This document shows positions 18,615 through 26,616 of a stretch of 64,000 nucleotides of DNA, in pieces. Every line of letters starts with the position of its first letter. Position 1 is the stretch's first letter. Origin of the DNA: Streptantibioticus ferralitis (lineage in GTDB: Bacteria; Actinomycetota; Actinomycetes; Streptomycetales; Streptomycetaceae); the NCBI RefSeq assembly GCF_029223525.1, contig NZ_JARHTQ010000014.1:121831-185830 (forward strand), given 5' to 3'. The position numbers were made by a program, and so were the translations under genes. Under the pieces are notes generated by a model. The model was given only the letters and a program-made list of their open reading frames with translations, was not told the DNA's origin and made no database searches.

Positions 18615-19244
18615 TCAGGGGACGCGGTTGCCCTGATCGATACACAACCCGCCCAACGGGCTCTGCAGCAGTGTGTGGACGAAGAGCAACTCGACCCCTT
18701 CGGCCGACGCGGCGGCCAACTGGTGCGGGGTCAGCGAGTCGAAGTGCGCCGAGTCCCCTGGGCCGAGGACGTCGACGACATCGCCGAGTGTCAGCCGCAG
18801 CCGTCCGGAAGCCACGTACAGCCACTCCTCGCCGGGGTGCACCCGGACGACGGCGTCCTGCACCGCGGGCGGGACGTGCACCTTGAGCGCCTGCATGGCC
18901 CGGTCGGGCCCGCCCGCGCGCCGGTAGCTCCAACCTCCCGCTCGGGCCGGTTCCATCCGTCCCGCGCGGATGATCGGGTCGTGTGCGGCCGCCTCTTCGC
19001 CCAGCAACTCGGCCACCGTCGTCCCGTAGACTCGGGAGAGGCCCAGCAGCACCGGGAGCGAGGGCTGTCGCTGCTCGGACTCCAGGCGCGACAGATACGC
19101 GGGGGACAGGCCGACCCGCGAGGCCGCCGCTTCCAGCGTCAGTCCGCTGCGCCGCCGCCGGTCACGCAGCCGCAACCCGAGTCCGCTGATCTCGCGGGTC
19201 GGGGACAGTCCGGGCTCGGCTCCGGAGGGCACGCTGTCGGTCAT
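18615..19244 (-). CDS. XRE-family regulator with C-terminal cupin domain
   Basis: The 209-residue protein has an N-terminal helix-turn-helix (LRDRRRRSGLTLEAAASRVG, then SPAYLSRLESEQRQPS, about residues 25-62). The C-terminal cupin beta-barrel runs through VRVHPGEEWLYVASGRLRLTLGD to PGDSAHFDSLTPHQLAA. Such regulators sense a small ligand through the cupin and often repress their own operon. Two matching palindromes (19266-19298) lie just upstream of the start, which supports autoregulation. ATG 19244 is chosen; GTG 19259 is an alternative. The downstream small membrane protein is the likely co-regulated partner. Confidence 0.9.
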   Translation of the reverse strand: MTDSVPSGAEPGLSPTREISGLGLRLRDRRRRSGLTLEAAASRVGLSPAYLSRLESEQRQPSLPVLLGLSRVYGTTVAELLGEEAAAHDPIIRAGRMEPARAGGWSYRRAGGPDRAMQALKVHVPPAVQDAVVRVHPGEEWLYVASGRLRLTLGDVVDVLGPGDSAHFDSLTPHQLAAASAEGVELLFVHTLLQSPLGGLCIDQGNRVP

Positions 19245-19265
19245 GTGTTCAGTGCACACCGGCCG

Positions 19266-19298
19266 TGCCTCTCAGGCAAATTTTTTGCCTGAGAGGCA
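19266..19298. promoter_or_regulatory. Twin palindromic operator TGCCT-N3-AGGCA upstream of the XRE-cupin gene
   Basis: Two 13-bp palindromes, TGCCTCTCAGGCA at 19266-19278 and TGCCTGAGAGGCA at 19286-19298, are separated so that their centres are 20 bp, about two helical turns, apart. Together they form a 15-bp perfect inverted repeat around a TTT spacer. The site begins 7-22 bases upstream of the two candidate starts of the XRE-cupin regulator. Two dimers bound on one DNA face is the simplest reading. Confidence 0.75.
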
Positions 19299-19321
19299 AA
19301 AGGCGTCCGCGCTACGGAAAC

Positions 19322-19356
19322 GACAGGGGTGCCGCGGATTCCGTGGCACCCCTGTC
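19322..19356. terminator. Long hairpin between the regulator locus and the SDR/LysR scar
   Basis: The arms GACAGGGGTGCCGCGG and CCGTGGCACCCCTGTC pair over 16 bp with one mismatch and a three-base loop. No T-tract follows. It lies downstream of the truncated SDR coding end on the minus strand, so a terminator is likely. An operator role is less likely given its GC content and length. Confidence 0.5.
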
Positions 19357-19378
19357 ATGTGTCCGTCTCATGTGTCCG

Positions 19379-19530
19379 TCACGCGAAGGCGGTGTCCGAG
19401 CCCAGCGCTTCCACCGCGTCCCACCCAGCAGGCGAGCCTGCCGGGTGGAGCGGATCCGGGCGAAGGGCTCGGCGCCGATCGGCAGCCGCAGCGGCGGGTC
19501 GTCCTGTTCGACGGCGGTGATGACGGCCAG
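19379..19530 (-). pseudogene. 3' remnant of a short-chain dehydrogenase/reductase gene
   Basis: Reading the minus strand to a TGA at 19379-19381, the segment ITAVEQDDPPLRLPIGAE, then a frame change, then VEALGSDTAFA, resembles the extreme C-terminus of SDR oxidoreductases of the type that end in a leucine-rich helix and D-T-X-F. Only about 50 codons remain, with at least one frameshift. No Rossmann motif or YXXXK is present. It abuts a plus-strand LysR remnant at about 19530. The recognition is by pattern and is moderately sure. Confidence 0.55.
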
Positions 19531-19841
19531 TGCGCCGCGTGCCGGCGATCGTCCGCCGCTACTGGCGCACGGTGTTCGGTGCCCGGGCGAAGGGCTCGGC
19601 GGCGGTCGTCGTCCCCGTCCTGCGCAGCGTGCTCGCCGCCGTCGTGGCGGGCGCCGGGGTGAGCGTGCTGCCGCGCTGTCTGTGCCGTCGCGAGTTGGCC
19701 TCGGGCGCTGTGGTCGCCTCGTTGGAGCCGGAGATTGCGCCGATCAACACGATCTTCCCGGCCACGCGTACGGGGGCGGTCGCGCTGCCGCAGATCACGG
19801 CCGTGTACGGCGAGCTGACGGCGGTCGCGGCGGGCTGGTGA
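19530..19841 (+). pseudogene. 3' remnant of a LysR-family regulator
   Basis: The translated segment has VPVLRSVLAAVVAGAGVSVL, then PRCLCRRELASGAVVASLEP, then INTIFPATRTGAVALPQI. This is the C-terminal part of a LysR substrate-binding domain. The N-terminal helix-turn-helix and first half are absent and the frame opens only at 19530. It therefore cannot act as a regulator. It is head to head with the SDR remnant, which fits a deletion across the shared promoter of a former divergent pair. Confidence 0.7.
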
Positions 19842-19851
19842 GCCCGCTCGG

Positions 19852-20655
19852 TCATGCGGGGGTGGCGGTGGCCCGCTGGTAGAGCGCGGCGATGTCGTTG
19901 TCGAAGTAGGCGCTGTACGACACGTCATCGGTGTTGCCGCCCTGCTGGAAGCCGCCGATGACGCCCATCACGGTGTTGCCGCCGGTGAGCCAGGGGCTGC
20001 CGCTGGTGCCGCCGCTGTAGGCGGTGCAGGCGATCCGCAACTGGGTGGAGCTGTAGGCGGAAACGCGGTTCACGCAGGTGATCGGGGCGTCTTCGTCGGA
20101 CGGGTAGCCGGTCAGCCGCACGGTGCTGGTGTAGCTCTTGTTGATGCCCAGCGTGTAGCCGCCGACCACGTCCTGGACGTGGCGGCCGCCGAGCGGCTGG
20201 ACGCTGACGAAGGCGACGTCGAGATCCTGGTCCTCGTCATTGCTCCAGCGCGGGTCCAGCGTCGCCTTGTCGAGCCTCCAGACGCCGTACGGGGCCTTCC
20301 CGTCGTGGTAACCGGGTACGAAGTACAGGTCGTCGGTGCCGTTGCTGACGCAGTGCGCGGCGGTCATCAGTAGATCCTTGCTCGCGCTCTTGACGACGCT
20401 CGCCGTGCAGAAGTGGTCCCCGTCGGTCGACACCTCGCCGTGGAAGATGGCACCGACCGTGGCGATGGCCTGGGTGTTGTGCACGGAGTGTGAGGTGCCC
20501 TGCGCCGTGGCCGAGGCGGACAGCGCCGCCGCGCTGGCGGTGCTCCCTATGGCGACCACGATCAGCCAGCCCAGGACCAGTGCCACATTGCGGCACACGC
20601 GGCGGGAGAGGGCGCGGCGTGACTCGCTGCGCCGGATCCGCTGCTGCCTGAACAT
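19852..20655 (-). CDS. Secreted trypsin-like serine protease (S1 family)
   Basis: The 267-residue protein has an arginine-rich N-terminus and a hydrophobic stretch (VALVLGWLIVVAIGSTASA), a signal peptide probably cut near residue 42. The mature part has the catalytic triad: TAAHC with His about 101, DLDVAFV with Asp about 146, and SGGTSGSPWL with Ser about 218. Cysteine pairs flank the His and Ser. Substrate preference is not readable. ATG 20655 follows AGAAGGG with 7-base spacing. It is divergent from osmC across a 361-base gap. Confidence 0.9.
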   Translation of the reverse strand: MFRQQRIRRSESRRALSRRVCRNVALVLGWLIVVAIGSTASAAALSASATAQGTSHSVHNTQAIATVGAIFHGEVSTDGDHFCTASVVKSASKDLLMTAAHCVSNGTDDLYFVPGYHDGKAPYGVWRLDKATLDPRWSNDEDQDLDVAFVSVQPLGGRHVQDVVGGYTLGINKSYTSTVRLTGYPSDEDAPITCVNRVSAYSSTQLRIACTAYSGGTSGSPWLTGGNTVMGVIGGFQQGGNTDDVSYSAYFDNDIAALYQRATATPA

Positions 20656-21016
20656 GCGGTGACCCTTCTGCCAAAGGCCGATGAGGGCGTTCGTTGCCCT
20701 CGCGAGAAGATCATCGACGACAACTATGAGAATCGGATGTGAAGGCTCTCAGAGACGAGTGATTCCCGTGAAGTGTCTGCGGCACGTGAATGTCCCCGAG
20801 CGGTCCGCACGGCGCCCGGAATAGGTCCGGAAGGGCGAGCCGTCCCGAATCCACGGGGCGTGCGACCGCACGGTGCCCGCGGTACGGATGATCGGGAAGA
20901 CCGCACCACGTACACCTCACCCGTACCACCCGCATGGGTTCCATAACACCGGCAGTGCGGGCCACTCGCATCCCGTAGCCGTCGCCGCACGCGCCCTACC
21001 CACAGGAGGAACCGCC
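20656..21016. other. Intergenic region between divergent protease and osmC genes
   Basis: These 361 bases hold the ribosome binding sites of both flanking genes (AGAAGGG for the protease, ACAGGAGGA for osmC) and must contain both promoters. No open frame with coding character, no strong hairpin and no repeat was seen. Confidence 0.6.
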
Positions 21017-21442
21017 GTGGCCACGAAGCGCATCGCGCACACCGTCTGGGAGGGCAACCTGCTCGACGGGAGGGGCACCGTCACCTTCGACTCCTCGGGG
21101 ATCGGTGAAGCCGAGCTCACCTGGGACTCCCGAACGGAGCAGCCCGACGAAAGGACCAGCCCCGAGGAGCTGATCGCGGCGGCCCATTCGAGCTGCTACT
21201 CGATGGCGCTGTCGGACGTCCTGACCAGGGCCGGTACGCCGCCCACCACGCTGCACACGCGGGCCGAGGTGGCCTTCCAGCCGACTGAGGGCATCACCGG
21301 GATTCACCTGACCGTGCGCGGCGAGGTGTCAGGGGTGGACGCGGCCGCCTTCTCGGCGGCGGCCGCGGACGCCAAGAAGCACTGCCCGGTCAGCCAGGCG
21401 CTCGCCGGTACCACCATCACCCTCACGGCGACGCTCGACTGA
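21017..21442 (+). CDS. osmC: OsmC/Ohr family peroxiredoxin-like protein
   Basis: The 141-residue protein has the two redox cysteines of the OsmC family: SPEELIAAAHSSCYSMALSD with Cys near residue 56, and DAKKHCPVSQALAG with Cys near residue 120. It reduces organic hydroperoxides in the cytoplasm with dithiol help. The N-terminal VWEGNLLDGRGTVTFDSSG fits OsmC rather than the shorter Ohr subfamily. GTG 21017 has AGGAGG 7 bases before it. A palindrome at 21449-21470 follows the stop. Confidence 0.92.
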   Translation: MATKRIAHTVWEGNLLDGRGTVTFDSSGIGEAELTWDSRTEQPDERTSPEELIAAAHSSCYSMALSDVLTRAGTPPTTLHTRAEVAFQPTEGITGIHLTVRGEVSGVDAAAFSAAAADAKKHCPVSQALAGTTITLTATLD

Positions 21443-21448
21443 CCCCGC

Positions 21449-21470
21449 CATACACCCGTACGGGTGTATG
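21449..21470. terminator. Perfect 22-bp palindrome after osmC
   Basis: The arms CATACACCCGT and ACGGGTGTATG meet without a spacer, 7 bases after the osmC stop. It may end osmC transcription or be a binding site for the next gene. As RNA the loop would have to use the central four bases. Confidence 0.5.
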
Positions 21471-21574
21471 AAGGATGAGCGGGAACCGGACGGCCGACGG
21501 TGGCGTTGACCGTACGGGGCGGAAGACGGACCGTGGTGGCACGGCCCGTACCGCGGACGGAGGGCGAGGAAGCG

Positions 21575-21757
21575 ATGTCGAAGCGCGCTACGTATGCCGT
21601 CGGGGGCGCGGCGGTAGGGCTTGTGCTGCTGTGGGTGCTGCCGCTGTGGGCCGCACTGCTGATCATCGTCGGCGTGCCGGTCGGCGGCTATCTGCTGCTC
21701 GACCCCTCACAGCGGGCCAGGCTGAAGAGGGTCACCCGCAAGGAGATAGGCCGCTGA
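21575..21757 (+). CDS. Small two-span membrane protein, unknown function
   Basis: The 60-residue protein has a short basic N-terminus (MSKRATYAV), two closely spaced hydrophobic segments (GGAAVGLVLLWVLPLWAALLIIVGVPVGGYLLL), and a basic C-terminal tail (SQRARLKRVTRKEIGR). It would sit in the cytoplasmic membrane as a hairpin. I do not recognise a family. ATG 21575 has GCGAGGAAG upstream; earlier in-frame starts lack a ribosome binding site. It converges on uppP with 16 bases between the stops. Confidence 0.7.
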   Translation: MSKRATYAVGGAAVGLVLLWVLPLWAALLIIVGVPVGGYLLLDPSQRARLKRVTRKEIGR

Positions 21758-21773
21758 TCCGGCGGCCGGATGC

Positions 21774-22694
21774 TCAGGCGAGTGTGAAGTAGGCGAGGCT
21801 GCCGAGGCCGGCCAGCGTGCAGTAGATGGCGAACGGCGTCAGCGTCCGCGTTTCGAAGTACTTGGTGAGGAAGCGCACCGCCACGTACCCCGCGACGAAG
21901 GCCGCCACGCTGCCCGCCAGCAGCTGGCCCCGGATGTTGTCACCCGCTGGACCGAGCAGTGAGGGCAACTTCAGCAGCGCCGCCGCGCCGATCACAGGTG
22001 TCGCCAGCAGGAAGGCGAACCTCGCGGAGTCCTCGTGGCTCATGCCCCGGAAGATCCCGGCGCTGATGGTCGATCCAGAGCGGCTGATACCGGGGAGCAG
22101 CGCGAGGATCTGCGCGGCACCGATCCAGGTGGCCTGGCCGAAGGTGAGCTTGGTGATCCGCTGATCGGACAGATCGTCGGGGTCGAGGTGCTCCTCGCCG
22201 GGCGCGAGCGACGAGCCCGCCCGGCGCCGTCCGGTGCCACCGCGCCGCAACTGCTCGGTGACGTACAGCACGATGCCGTTGAGTGCGAGGAAGGCGGCGG
22301 TCGGGATGGGTTTGCCGAGGGTGCTGCGGAAGACCTTGTCCAGCGCGAGGCCGGCGACGCCGACCGGAATCGTGGCCACGATCAGCAGCCAGGCGAGCCG
22401 CTGCTCGACGGTCTGGATCCGGCGCTGGCGTATCGAGCTGAACAGCCCGCGCATCACCTTGGCCCAGTCCCGCCGGAAGTAGACGACGAGCGCGACCGCG
22501 GTGGCCAGATGCAGCCCGATCAGCACATTGAGGTAGGGCGAGCCTTCGGCGGACACATCGAGGTCATGCTTCCACTGCCCGCCGAGCAGCGCGGGCAGCA
22601 GGATGCTGTGGCCGAGGCTGGAAACCGGAAACAGCTCGGTGACGCCTTGCAACAGGCCGACGCCGATGGCTTCGGGGTAGGTCAGGACGGACAT
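21774..22694 (-). CDS. uppP: Undecaprenyl-diphosphatase UppP (BacA)
   Basis: The 306-residue multi-span membrane protein has both UppP signatures: QGVTELFPVSSLGHSILLP near the N-terminus, with the catalytic Glu and Ser, and PGISRSGSTISAGIFRGM in the second half. It removes a phosphate from undecaprenyl diphosphate so the lipid carrier can be reused for cell-wall precursors, and gives bacitracin resistance when raised. ATG 22694 has AAAGG ahead. It is downstream of a BlaI-type repressor on the same strand across about 190 bases, so shared control is possible. Confidence 0.96.
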   Translation of the reverse strand: MSVLTYPEAIGVGLLQGVTELFPVSSLGHSILLPALLGGQWKHDLDVSAEGSPYLNVLIGLHLATAVALVVYFRRDWAKVMRGLFSSIRQRRIQTVEQRLAWLLIVATIPVGVAGLALDKVFRSTLGKPIPTAAFLALNGIVLYVTEQLRRGGTGRRRAGSSLAPGEEHLDPDDLSDQRITKLTFGQATWIGAAQILALLPGISRSGSTISAGIFRGMSHEDSARFAFLLATPVIGAAALLKLPSLLGPAGDNIRGQLLAGSVAAFVAGYVAVRFLTKYFETRTLTPFAIYCTLAGLGSLAYFTLA

Positions 22695-22884
22695 CGACGA
22701 CCTTTGGTCGAGGGGGCAGAACCCGGACAGGCCCCGGGCAGTGGAGAACGTACTACAGGCCGTAAATGTGACGTCGGCCAGGGAGAGCTGTTCATCCCCC
22801 GCTAGGCAGCCGTTCACCTCGGGCCGGGGCCGGGCCGGGGCGCGGTCGTGCCACCGGCCCTGAACCCGCTGCCCAACTGCCGTG

Positions 22885-23307
22885 CTATGCCAGGGGGCTG
22901 GCGTGATCGGACGCCAGGCGACCCTGCTCGGCGAGGAGCCGGTGGAGCAGCCGCTCGTCCTGGGCGGAGAGTTCGGAGACGAACCGGGAGAGCACCGCGG
23001 CCCGGTCCGGGCCGCGGTCGAGCAGCGAGCGCATCCGCTCCGCGGTGTGCGTGGCCTCGTCCTCGACGGGGGCGTACGCATAGCCGCGCCCCTCGCGGTG
23101 CCGGGTCAGCACCCCCTTGTCGTAGAGCCGGGACAGGATCGTCAGCACGGTGGTGTACGCGAGATCGCCGGGAAGCTGCTCGTTGACCTGCGCGGCCGTC
23201 AGGGGCTCGCCCGCGGCCCAGAGTGCGGCCAGTACACCGGCCTCCAGCTCTCCGGCGGCCCTACGGCCGTTGCCGTGCGCCGCCCCGCGCCGCTTAACGC
23301 CTGCCAC
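22885..23307 (-). CDS. BlaI/MecI/CopY-family transcriptional repressor
   Basis: The 140-residue protein has the winged helix of the family: GELEAGVLAALWAAGEPLTAAQVNEQL, then LAYTTVLTILSRLYDKGVLTRHREGRGYAYAP. A C-terminal dimerisation helix follows. Family members bind TACA-N-TGTA-type dyads and are inactivated by proteolysis, or by metal in CopY. No BlaR1-type protease gene lies beside it. A matching dyad CTACA-CGT-TGTAG sits at 23460-23472 between it and the divergent glycosyltransferase. GTG 23307 is preferred, with GAGGAGG 8 bases upstream; the frame stays open to 23574 without a good start. Confidence 0.88.
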   Translation of the reverse strand: MAGVKRRGAAHGNGRRAAGELEAGVLAALWAAGEPLTAAQVNEQLPGDLAYTTVLTILSRLYDKGVLTRHREGRGYAYAPVEDEATHTAERMRSLLDRGPDRAAVLSRFVSELSAQDERLLHRLLAEQGRLASDHASPLA

Positions 23308-23459
23308 CTGACCGGCCTCCTCGCATATGACATCCACCCCCGCGATACAACCCCGCAATCTACTACTTCTCGTAAAACCTCGGTGACGCCGGGTCGGCCA
23401 CTTGCATCTCGCTCGTGGATCTGGGCTTTTCCCGGGTCTGGTGGGTCGGAAGTCAACTA

Positions 23460-23472
23460 CTACACGTTGTAG
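23460..23472. promoter_or_regulatory. Candidate BlaI-type operator CTACA-CGT-TGTAG
   Basis: A dyad with arms CTACA and TGTAG around CGT lies between the divergent BlaI-type repressor (start 23307) and glycosyltransferase (start 23583) genes. The arms match the TACA/TGTA pattern known for BlaI and MecI operators. It would let the repressor control both directions. Confidence 0.6.
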
Positions 23473-23582
23473 AGTGCCGCATGCCCGCACCCCATCGCGC
23501 CGCGCCGCACCGGCGTTCGGCTCCGGGGCGCCCCAGGTCGTCCGTGCGGAGCGTTCCCCGACGTACGGAGGCAAGGTCGGTC

Positions 23583-24884
23583 GTGTCGTACCCCCACAGC
23601 CCAGCGGTCAGCGGCCCGGGCCGGATCGTGGTCGTCTCCGCGAGCGTCGGCGCGGGGCACGACGGCGCCGCCGCCGAACTCGCCCGGCGGCTCACCGCCG
23701 CCGGTGCCACCGTCGACCGTTGTGACTTCCTCGATCTGCTGCCCGCCCGGCTCGGACCGCTGATCTGCGGCAGCTACCACCAGCTGCTCAACTACGCCCC
23801 CTGGGCCTACCAGCGCATCTACGCCGCCACCGAGCGCGGCGGCGACAGCGGACGGCTGACCCGTGCGGTACTGCGCCGGGCCGAACACGCCACGCTGCGC
23901 ATCCTGCCGCCGGACACCCGCGCCGTGGTCTCCACCTACCCGCTGGCCAGCCAGGTGCTCGGCGCGCTGCGCCGCGCAGGGCGGCTGAACGTCCCGGTGC
24001 TCACCTATCTCACCGACTTCTCCGTTCACCCGATGTGGGTGGCCGACGGAGTGGACACCCATCTCGCCGCCCACCCGGTACCGGCCGAGCAGGCCGTCGC
24101 GGCGGGGGCCGAGAACGTCACCGCCAGCGGCCCGGTCGTCAACCCGCGGTTCGCCCCGGCGACCGCGGCCGAGCGGGACGCCGCCCGCGCCCGCTTCGGC
24201 CTCCCCGAGCGGGCGCCGCTGGCGCTGCTGGTCGCGGGTTCCTGGGGAGTCGGCCCGGTGGAGCAGGCCGCCACCGAGATCCGCGACAGCGGCGCGGCCG
24301 TGCCGGTCGTGGTCTGCGGCCGCAACCAGGCGCTCGCCGACCGCCTGCGCGCCTCGGGCGTCGAGCACGCCTTCGGCTGGGTCGAGGACATGCCAGGCCT
24401 GATGCACGCTTCCGACGTCCTCGTGCAGAACGCCGGGGGACTCACCTCGCTGGAGGCCTTCGCCAGCGGACTGCCGGTCGCCTCCTACGGCTGCATCCCG
24501 GGCCACGGCCGGACCAACGCCGCCGCCCTCGCGGAAGCCGGCCTCGCCGTCTGGGTCCGCTCCCAGGACGAGCTCAAGCCGGTCCTGACCGAACTCCTCG
24601 AAGGCCCCCTGGGCCAGGCCCAACGCGCCGCCGGGCTCGCGCTGTTCAGCGAGGACCCGGTCGCCGGACCGGTCGCCGAGATCCTGGCTGCCGCCGGGTC
24701 CGCCGTCGCCGGACCGGCTCCCGACGCGGTGGCCGCCCCGGCCGGGGGGCGCCGTCCGGCCGGTCGAAGAACCGCCATCGTGCTCGCCGCCGCCCTGGCC
24801 ACCACGATGCTCGCCAGTCCCGAGACCACCGAGGCCGCGGTGGCCCGCGGCAGCTTCCATCTGCTGCACGACCTCGGCCGCTGA
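23583..24884 (+). CDS. MGDG synthase-like glycosyltransferase (GT28 type)
   Basis: The 433-residue protein has a GT-B fold related to MurG and monogalactosyldiacylglycerol synthases. The N-terminal acceptor half has IVVVSASVGAGHDGAA, and the donor half has VLVQNAGGLTSLEAFASGLPVASYGCIPGHGRTNA, the sugar-nucleotide motif. The C-terminus adds a hydrophobic stretch (RRTAIVLAAALATTMLAS), possibly a membrane contact. It likely glycosylates a lipid at the membrane. GTG 23583 follows GGAGG by about 11 bases; ATG 23481 is an alternative but lies very close to the operator. It is followed after 119 bases by a polysaccharide deacetylase gene, suggesting an envelope-modifying pair. Confidence 0.85.
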   Translation: MSYPHSPAVSGPGRIVVVSASVGAGHDGAAAELARRLTAAGATVDRCDFLDLLPARLGPLICGSYHQLLNYAPWAYQRIYAATERGGDSGRLTRAVLRRAEHATLRILPPDTRAVVSTYPLASQVLGALRRAGRLNVPVLTYLTDFSVHPMWVADGVDTHLAAHPVPAEQAVAAGAENVTASGPVVNPRFAPATAAERDAARARFGLPERAPLALLVAGSWGVGPVEQAATEIRDSGAAVPVVVCGRNQALADRLRASGVEHAFGWVEDMPGLMHASDVLVQNAGGLTSLEAFASGLPVASYGCIPGHGRTNAAALAEAGLAVWVRSQDELKPVLTELLEGPLGQAQRAAGLALFSEDPVAGPVAEILAAAGSAVAGPAPDAVAAPAGGRRPAGRRTAIVLAAALATTMLASPETTEAAVARGSFHLLHDLGR

Positions 24885-25003
24885 CGTAACCGCCGATCGG
24901 ACGCGAACCGATCCGGCCCACCGGCCGTCTAACGCACCAACCGCCCGCGGGCCGACCGTCCCCCCACTGGTAAGCCCCGTAAGTCCCGTAAGAAGGAGTG
25001 CCG

Positions 25004-25801
25004 ATGCCCGCCTCCCGGAAGCCCGGCCTGGCCCGTACGGTCCTCAAGGCCGGATGCGTTGTGCTGCCGACACTCGCCGCCGTCCACGCCGCTCCCGTCG
25101 TCTCCACCCTCGGGCCGCTGCGCAACCGTCTGATGCCGGGGCTGTCCGGCCAGGGGCGGGCCGACCACGTGGCGTTGACCTTCGACGACGGCCCCGATCC
25201 GCTGTCCACTCCGTTCTTCCTGCGGGTGCTCGACGAGTACCGGATCCGGGCCACGTTCTTCGTCCTCGGCTCGATGGCCAACCGCTCCCCGGAACTCCTG
25301 AAGGAAATGGCCGCGGCCGGACACGAGATCGGCATCCACGGCTGGCAGCACCGGCCCCTGCTGCTGCGCGGCCCGCGCGCCACGTACGACGACTTCGCCC
25401 GTGCCCACGACCGGGTGGCCGAGATCACCGGGCGGGCACCCCGGCTGTTCCGGCCCCCGTACGGCGTGATGTCCACGTCCGCGCATCTGGCGGTCCGGCG
25501 GCTCGGCCTGACCCCCGTGCTGTGGACCTGCTGGGGCGAGGACTGGACCCGGCGGGCCACCCCGCGCTCGGTGTACCGCACCGTCACCGCCGATCTGCGC
25601 GGCGGCGGCACCATCCTGCTCCATGACTCCGACTGCACATCGGCTCCCGGCGCCTGGCGGTCCGCGCTCGGCGCCCTGCCCCTCCTCCTCGACACCTGCG
25701 AGCGGCGGGGCCTTCAGGTCGGCCCGCTGCGCGAACACGACGCGGTCACGGCCGCCCACGTCTGCGCATCGCGCAGGCCGGTGGGGTCGGTCCGGGCATA
25801 G
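25004..25801 (+). CDS. Polysaccharide deacetylase family protein (CE4/NodB domain)
   Basis: The 265-residue protein has the NodB motif 1 TFDDGPDP (Asp about 61-62), motif 2 as HGWQHRP, where Gly replaces the usual Ser or Thr, and motif 3 RPPYG. The end TILLHDSD supplies a further histidine. It removes acetyl groups from an envelope polysaccharide or glycolipid. A hydrophobic N-terminal stretch (AGCVVLPTLAAVHAAPVV) suggests export or anchoring. ATG 25004 has AAGGAG 5 bases upstream. It lies downstream of the glycosyltransferase on the same strand, perhaps under the same BlaI-type control. Confidence 0.88.
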   Translation: MPASRKPGLARTVLKAGCVVLPTLAAVHAAPVVSTLGPLRNRLMPGLSGQGRADHVALTFDDGPDPLSTPFFLRVLDEYRIRATFFVLGSMANRSPELLKEMAAAGHEIGIHGWQHRPLLLRGPRATYDDFARAHDRVAEITGRAPRLFRPPYGVMSTSAHLAVRRLGLTPVLWTCWGEDWTRRATPRSVYRTVTADLRGGGTILLHDSDCTSAPGAWRSALGALPLLLDTCERRGLQVGPLREHDAVTAAHVCASRRPVGSVRA

Positions 25802-25903
25802 GGCCTGTCCGGCGGAGCCGGTGCGCCGTGGGTTGCGGCTCGCGCGCCCCGCAGCGTGCGGCCGCTCGCCCTCGTTGCGGGACGGCCCTTCGTACCCCGT
25901 ACG

Positions 25904-25909
25904 TACAGT
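25904..25909 (+). promoter_or_regulatory. -10 element TACAGT for a likely leaderless alkB transcript
   Basis: TACAGT ends 6 bases before GTG 25916. With the usual distance from -10 to transcript start, RNA would begin at the start codon. No convincing -35 box and no ribosome binding site were seen. Confidence 0.45.
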
Positions 25910-25915
25910 GAGAAC

Positions 25916-26566
25916 GTGACCGACGAGCTGTTCGCACGGCCGCGCGCGCATATCGCACCAGGCGCCGTCCATATACCCGGCTGGCTCGACCTGGATGCCC
26001 AGCGGCGGCTGCTCGCATCCTGCCGCGAGTGGGCCCGGCCACCCGCCGGGCTGCGGACCGTGACGATGCCGCGCGGTGGCCAGATGTCGGTCCGCACGGT
26101 CTGCCTCGGCTGGCACTGGTTCCCCTACGGCTACGCGCGGACCGTGGTCGACGGCGATCGCGCGCCGGTGAAACCGTTCCCCGACCGGCTTGGCGAGCTG
26201 GCCGCTGCCGCCGTCGCCGAGGCGTACGGATATCCGTGCACCGACCCGTACGACACCGCGCTCGTCAACTTCTATACGGCGGGCGCCTCGATGGGCCTGC
26301 ACCGGGACAGCGACGAGCGCTGCGACGCGCCGGTCGTCTCGCTCAGCCTTGGCGACACCTGTGTCTTCCGTTTCGGCAACACCCGGACCAGGACCCGCCC
26401 GTGGGCCGATGTGGAACTACGCAGCGGCGACCTGTTCGTCTTCGGCGGTGCGTCCCGCCTCGCCTACCACGGAGTGCCCCGCACGCTCCCCGGCACGTCC
26501 CCAATGGCGCTCGGCCTGACCGGTCGGCTGAACATCACCCTCCGGGCCAGTGGCCTTGACGGGTGA
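25916..26566 (+). CDS. alkB: AlkB-like Fe(II)/2-oxoglutarate dioxygenase (DNA repair)
   Basis: The 216-residue protein has the iron site HRD (His about 129, Asp about 131, in SMGLHRDSDE) and a second His at about 185 (RLAYHGVPR). The 2-oxoglutarate arginines are in GRLNITLR (about 204 and 210). NFYTAGASMGLHRDSDE is typical of AlkB. It would demethylate 1-methyladenine and 3-methylcytosine in DNA or RNA. GTG 25916 lacks a ribosome binding site but has TACAGT 6 bases upstream, so the mRNA may be leaderless. The stop overlaps a GTG (26563), but the next gene more likely starts at 26617. Confidence 0.92.
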   Translation: MTDELFARPRAHIAPGAVHIPGWLDLDAQRRLLASCREWARPPAGLRTVTMPRGGQMSVRTVCLGWHWFPYGYARTVVDGDRAPVKPFPDRLGELAAAAVAEAYGYPCTDPYDTALVNFYTAGASMGLHRDSDERCDAPVVSLSLGDTCVFRFGNTRTRTRPWADVELRSGDLFVFGGASRLAYHGVPRTLPGTSPMALGLTGRLNITLRASGLDG

Positions 26567-26616
26567 CCGCGGTGGTCAAGTGGAACACCACGTCGCGGCC
26601 GTGCGTTGAGGCCGAC

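Noticed and set aside
24961..25003. Short repeat CCCGTAAG before the deacetylase gene as an operator
   Set aside because: It is too short and low in complexity, and the ribosome binding site already explains the purine-rich part.
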